Below, piece after piece: positions 60,126 through 64,000 of a stretch of DNA of 64,000 bases; the stretch's first letter is position 1, and every line of letters starts with the position of its first letter. A program made the translations under genes and the position numbers. The DNA is from Flammulina velutipes (Eukaryota; Basidiomycota; Agaricomycetes; Agaricales; Physalacriaceae). The stretch lies in assembly GCA_011800155.1 (NCBI GenBank), contig CM022373.1, forward strand, positions 2,604,001-2,668,000, read 5' to 3'. Below the pieces are notes generated by a model that saw nothing but the letters and a program-made list of their open reading frames with translations, was not told the origin of the DNA and made no database searches.

Positions 60126-61937
60126 ATGTGGCTGGAAACAACGCTGCTCCTAGGTTTGAGGTGCGTCGTTCGTGCTATGCGAAGTCCCAATATAACTACC
60201 TACCACAGGTCTGCACTATTCCTCACCTGTCGAGGGTATGTCCGGGGAACTCTATACTCGGACCTTCAGGAGCTCTCGTCTCCTTCTCTCGACGGAACTG
60301 GGGAAGAAATAGAATTACAGAACTCTTTACCAACACCTTCCACTGCACCTCCGCCGAAAGCACCCCACCATTCGTCCATACCGAACAGTATCTTTGCGCT
60401 GTGCTTCTCGGAGAGCTGCATGATGTTTCTCCTCCTCATGTTCCAAGCATTGGATCTATTCGATGCGCCGTATGTGTTGTCTGTCGTATTCACCAATGCT
60501 ATCCAGCTAACAAATGTGACAGTGTTAGGTTGCTCAACTGGAGAATATCTCTCTGGACTCTCCTTCTGGTCATTGTTCTCGTCATCCCCTTGTGCACTAG
60601 CTTATTGCTTACGACGGGAATATCGTCTCCAATGGCAGGTATCACGCTCGGTCATTCTGTTAACCTCCAACTTACCTTTCTCAGAGCACAGACGTACAAT
60701 CACTCCAAAAACCTTACTCGCATTGGTTTTTGTCTTCATCACGCTCATCCTGTTGTCATCAGTACCTCTACCAGCTACTCTTCGATCAGCATCCTTCGTC
60801 ACCGCCGGGCTTGCTCGTCTTATCGTCATTGGGACGTTCCTCCTCGGTCTCTTGTCCGGCTTTGGTGCCATGAGAAGCTGCTGGAACTTTCTCATTGCCC
60901 CCGAACGTCCTACCGCCACAGACCGTGACTTAGACGTCAGCACCTCTGCATTGGCACGCGTTAGAGAAGATCTCGCTAAAAGGAAAGATGATTTGCGTAG
61001 GAGGCAAGAAACCACTGTACCAACTCAATCAGCATGGTATAAACGTGTCGTGCCTAGCTTTGGCGAGGACAGTGAACGTACGTGAAACTGTACTGCAGAA
61101 TCATCGAAACTCAATGATGTTTCTAGATGCCGACGCGCAAGAGATCATAGGTCTTGAAGCACTGGAGTATCAGATGAGCGTAAACTTGGACGAGCTCAAA
61201 CAAAGCCGGGACAAAGCCAAGTTTGAACGGACATTGTACGGGAGGATGTTCAATATCGGTGGCCGACTTTTTGCCGTTTACTGCGTCTTCCGTACCATAA
61301 CTGTAAGCACTTACAGAAGTTAATTCGTCGACCTTGTTGAACTTCTTCAGGCCATCTTCAATCTTCTATTCCCGACAACTCGGCGAACTAATGGGCAAGG
61401 ATACAATTATCCGGACCTAGCTGCTGAAATCACTTCCTATTGCCTTAATTTGGTGTCTTCCAGGATCACCTTTGAGCAAGTATTACTAGCATCAAGGCAA
61501 TTGGGACTCGTCCTCGTGGCGTTCCTTATCCTCAGCAGCATCCGTCTCGTACTGCGTGGCGTGACGAGGGTAAGGTCTTATCTCTACATCAGTTCATAGG
61601 AAACTTACCGACCTGGCTATAGATTCTAAGAGTAACTAGCCGGAATTTGGGAGCGTCCATGATGATACTTTTCCTCGCCCAACTTATGGTCAGCTTGTTC
61701 ATTATCATCCTTTCACCAAACTGACTCTGTCTACAGGGCGTCTACCTGCTCTCCACCATTGTGCAACTTCGTACATCGTTCCCTCCTCCGCCAGGAGAAG
61801 GAGAGAACTTATTTTCGACGGTTCCCGAGTTTGTGGTTTTCGGAAGTCTGTTCGATGTAGCTTTTGTCCTGGCAGTCATTATAGAAGGTGCGGTGCTTTG
61901 GGGAAAGAAGGTGTTCACGTCTGGTGGGCCGGCCTAA
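60126..61937 (+). CDS. GPHR: GPHR (Golgi pH regulator / ABA-GPCR-like) membrane protein
   Basis: Eight exons (60126-60160, 60209-60469, 60523-60638, 60685-61077, 61127-61302, 61351-61569, 61623-61688, 61737-61937) give 488 residues with about nine hydrophobic segments. Family markers are FALCFSESCMMFLLLMFQALD, LGLLSGFGAMRSCWNFL, a cytosolic helical loop (LARVREDLAKRKDDLRRRQ), and FNIGGRLFAVYCVFRTI before the C-terminal helices. The final helices (LVLVAFLILSSIRLVLRG, VVFGSLFDVAFVLAVI) match. GPHR proteins are Golgi/ER anion channels needed for lumen acidification; plant members were also proposed to be ABA receptors. The frame changes at each of the first three introns and is restored only by splicing. 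Confidence 0.92.
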
Positions 61938-62220
61938 CACATTAGGATACTGTATACATGTTTCACGATTTTGATCAGCTTTAATGGAGAGTACTGAATT
62001 AATTCAATTGCTGAGCGCACTGACGCGTCGTAGAAAAGCCTCGAAGTGGCGTAGAGATTACGTACACAAAATTGGCCATCCTTAGTTCGCGTGGCATACT
62101 CGCCTTTGCGTTTAGACGTCGAGGACGACGGTTACCTCCAGCGATTCATTTTACACGTCGTCGACAACCAAAGCACTTCAAAAGGCGCTCGACAGACGCG
62201 TCTACCTCTTCAGGGTCATC

Positions 62221-64000
62221 ATGATGAAATTCGCTAAAGCTTCCGTTATTTCCACTTTGTTTCTCGCCTTCACCACTGTTCATGGAGAAATCACGACATA
62301 CGCCCAGCAAGCGCTGGAACCCACATCAACGATTACAGGAGATGCAGCGGATTACACCGGCGCAGCAGCCTACGACCCGACCGTGCTCGAACCACCACCG
62401 ATCCCAGATCCTTTACCGCCCATGGCATTCGGAATACAGCTGCAGACTGGAGGAACACCAGGCGTCTCTATCAAACAAAAAGGCTCTTTCCTAGGATTCT
62501 CGATAGAGATGTCTGTCTCAAACCAAGCTCGTACGTATACACTGCGTACGCGTTCAACATCTTTCTAACGCTTTCTGTTAGTGGGAAAAAACTCGTCCTA
62601 CATCGCAGTGCCATTTTTGAATCTAATGGCAAACATACAACAACGAGCGGGTGAGGTCAGAGTCCGCGTCGGCGGAAACACCCAGGAAATGGCCAAACTT
62701 GTGGACAGTCTACCAGACGGGCGAATGCTCGCCAAAGATATTGGACATTCCTCCAACCCTGTACGTTCGGCGCGAAGCGATATTCAATACGCTAATATTA
62801 TTCTCAGACGCAAACGCCTCCACTGGATTATACCACAGATCTTTTTGTACTCATGAAAGGTATCTCCGACCTCGTCAATGTTCGCTGGTTTCTAGGTGCG
62901 TTGAATCTTCTCTATCTGTACCGCATCTCATCTCTTCCCCAAGGAATCCCATTTTTCCAGACGAATCCCTTTGACATCGCTATTGCTCAATCAAGTCAAA
63001 TTATCCTCGGTGACCACCTCATCGGTTTGCAAGCAGGCAACGAACCCGATCTATATTCGCGTCATGGGCATCGTGGTTCGGATTACGCTCCTCAGAACTA
63101 TGTGGACGAATTTGGCGCCCTTGTCTCTGCTCTAGGGACCGACAGCACACGCGATATCCTTATAGGGCCCAACCTTGCCAATGCGGACTGGCAGCCCCAG
63201 CAGATATGGGAGACTGGTTTCGTCGACACCTACTCTGAAAATCTGGCTTTCCTCGCTGTCGAGCGCTACCCGACAGACAATTGCTACCAACAGTTTGGAA
63301 TTGGAGAATATCGTGACCCGCAGGAAACATTTCGCGACTTTCTTACCCACAAAGCTGGACAAAACTTGGCGGGTCAGTATATCGACTCTACGAATTACGC
63401 ACAGGAGAAAGGGAAGGAGATGTTAATGTTTGAGACAAACACGGCGTCTTGTGGTGGGTTTCCAGGCATCAGTGATTCGTTTGGTGCCGCTCTTTGGGGC
63501 TTGGATTATGGGATGCAGCTAGCGTATTCGAATTTCTCTGGCGCCTTGATGCATATGGGTGGGCAGAATGTTTATTACAACGTAAGTCGTCTTGTCAACC
63601 TTTTTTGTTCCGTTGTTCACTTTGGTTTTCTCGTAGCCGTTCACGCGTAGGTTTCGTTTCTCGCTACCAGACCTAAGCTGACTGATCCATAGCACCTCCT
63701 ACCAATCAATCGACTTCTCACCAATGGACTGTTGGTCCCATCTACTACTCGGCATTGATCATGGCAGAAGTGTTTGGCGCGTCGAACACATCTCAGATAT
63801 TGGATATGAACGCAAACGACGGCAACGAATTTACGCCGGCTTATGCGATTTATGAAAACGATACTCCAGTTCGTGTGGCGCTGTTCAACTACATCACGGA
63901 TGCTAGCGGTGGAAGCACGTATACTGTATCCATTGCAGTTGGCGGCGGCGATACGGGACAAGAAAGTGCCACTCCACCTACTGTCAAAGTCAAGTAGGGC
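62221..64000 (+). CDS. GH79 beta-glucuronidase-like glycosidase, secreted; 3' end outside the window
   Basis: Exons 62221-62530, 62582-62760, 62808-62895, 62944-63581, 63637-63646 (10 nt) and 63693-63993 give ~508 residues. The signal peptide is KFAKASVISTLFLAFTTVHG. The GH79 barrel is visible: FLGFSIEMS, RVRVGGNTQEM, the acid Glu in LQAGNEPDLY, the nucleophile Glu in MLMFETNTAS, and GALWGLDYGMQLAYSNFSG-like ALWGLDYGMQLAY. The last exon reads VGPIYYSALIMAEVFG and VRVALFNYITD, the start of the beta domain. At 63994 GTAGGG follows two leftover bases of a codon, so a donor and further exons beyond the window are more likely than the TAG stop read straight through. Fungal GH79 enzymes remove glucuronic acid from arabinogalactan side chains and related glycans. 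An ATG three bases further in (62224) is an alternative start. Confidence 0.88.

Overview
The window is nuclear DNA of a filamentous basidiomycete, most likely an Agaricomycete. Almost every gene is cut by many phase-variable introns of about 45-60 bp with GT..AG ends. Genes are dense on both strands, and several families are typical of mushroom-forming fungi: F-box/LRR proteins, a BTB protein, a MYND-DUF4470 protein, an HMG-box regulator and an expanded kexin-like S8B protease family. I see no rRNA, tRNA, CRISPR or intact transposon. Gene models were built by hand: each exon join was checked for reading frame and, where a family was recognised, for continuity of conserved motifs. Exon coordinates are given in the entries.

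Left part (1-15.7 kb): the 3' end of a kexin-like protease gene (+), an IFI6/IFI27-like small hydrophobic protein, a 13-exon SH3-TBC protein with a degenerate catalytic site, a complete kexin-like protease in inverted orientation, a secreted GH13 alpha-amylase with a GPI-like tail, and an F-box/LRR-type protein. A gene-poor 2.2 kb follows.

Middle part (18-35 kb): an HMG-box transcription factor, an APP1-type phosphatidate phosphatase, two tandem signal-peptide proteins that look like strongly diverged protein-kinase folds with an inverted-repeat element between them, a MYND-DUF4470 protein, an unidentified minus-strand gene, an EthD-domain protein, a cis-prenyltransferase (dehydrodolichyl diphosphate synthase), a single-pass membrane protein, an F-box protein and a flavin-reductase-like protein.

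Right part (36-64 kb): a DHA1-type MFS transporter, a BTB protein, a zinc alcohol dehydrogenase of the CAD class, an F-box protein, a TEA/ATTS transcription factor divergent from a WDR5/Swd3-type WD40 protein, a GRAM-TBC-EF-hand RabGAP with an intact catalytic site, two more F-box proteins, an intradiol ring-cleavage dioxygenase divergent from a GPHR-type membrane protein, and a GH79 glycosidase that runs off the right edge.

There is no single biosynthetic cluster. Themes are secreted or wall-active enzymes (amylase, kexin-like proteases, GH79), aromatic metabolism (CAD-type dehydrogenase, intradiol dioxygenase, MFS exporter), membrane traffic (two TBC proteins, GPHR), developmental regulators (HMG, TEA, WDR5) and five F-box-like genes. 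The most notable novelties are the tandem secreted kinase-like pair, very small exons (5, 10 and 15 nt), two GC-AG introns, and the SH3-TBC protein built from repeated Ser-Pro exons.
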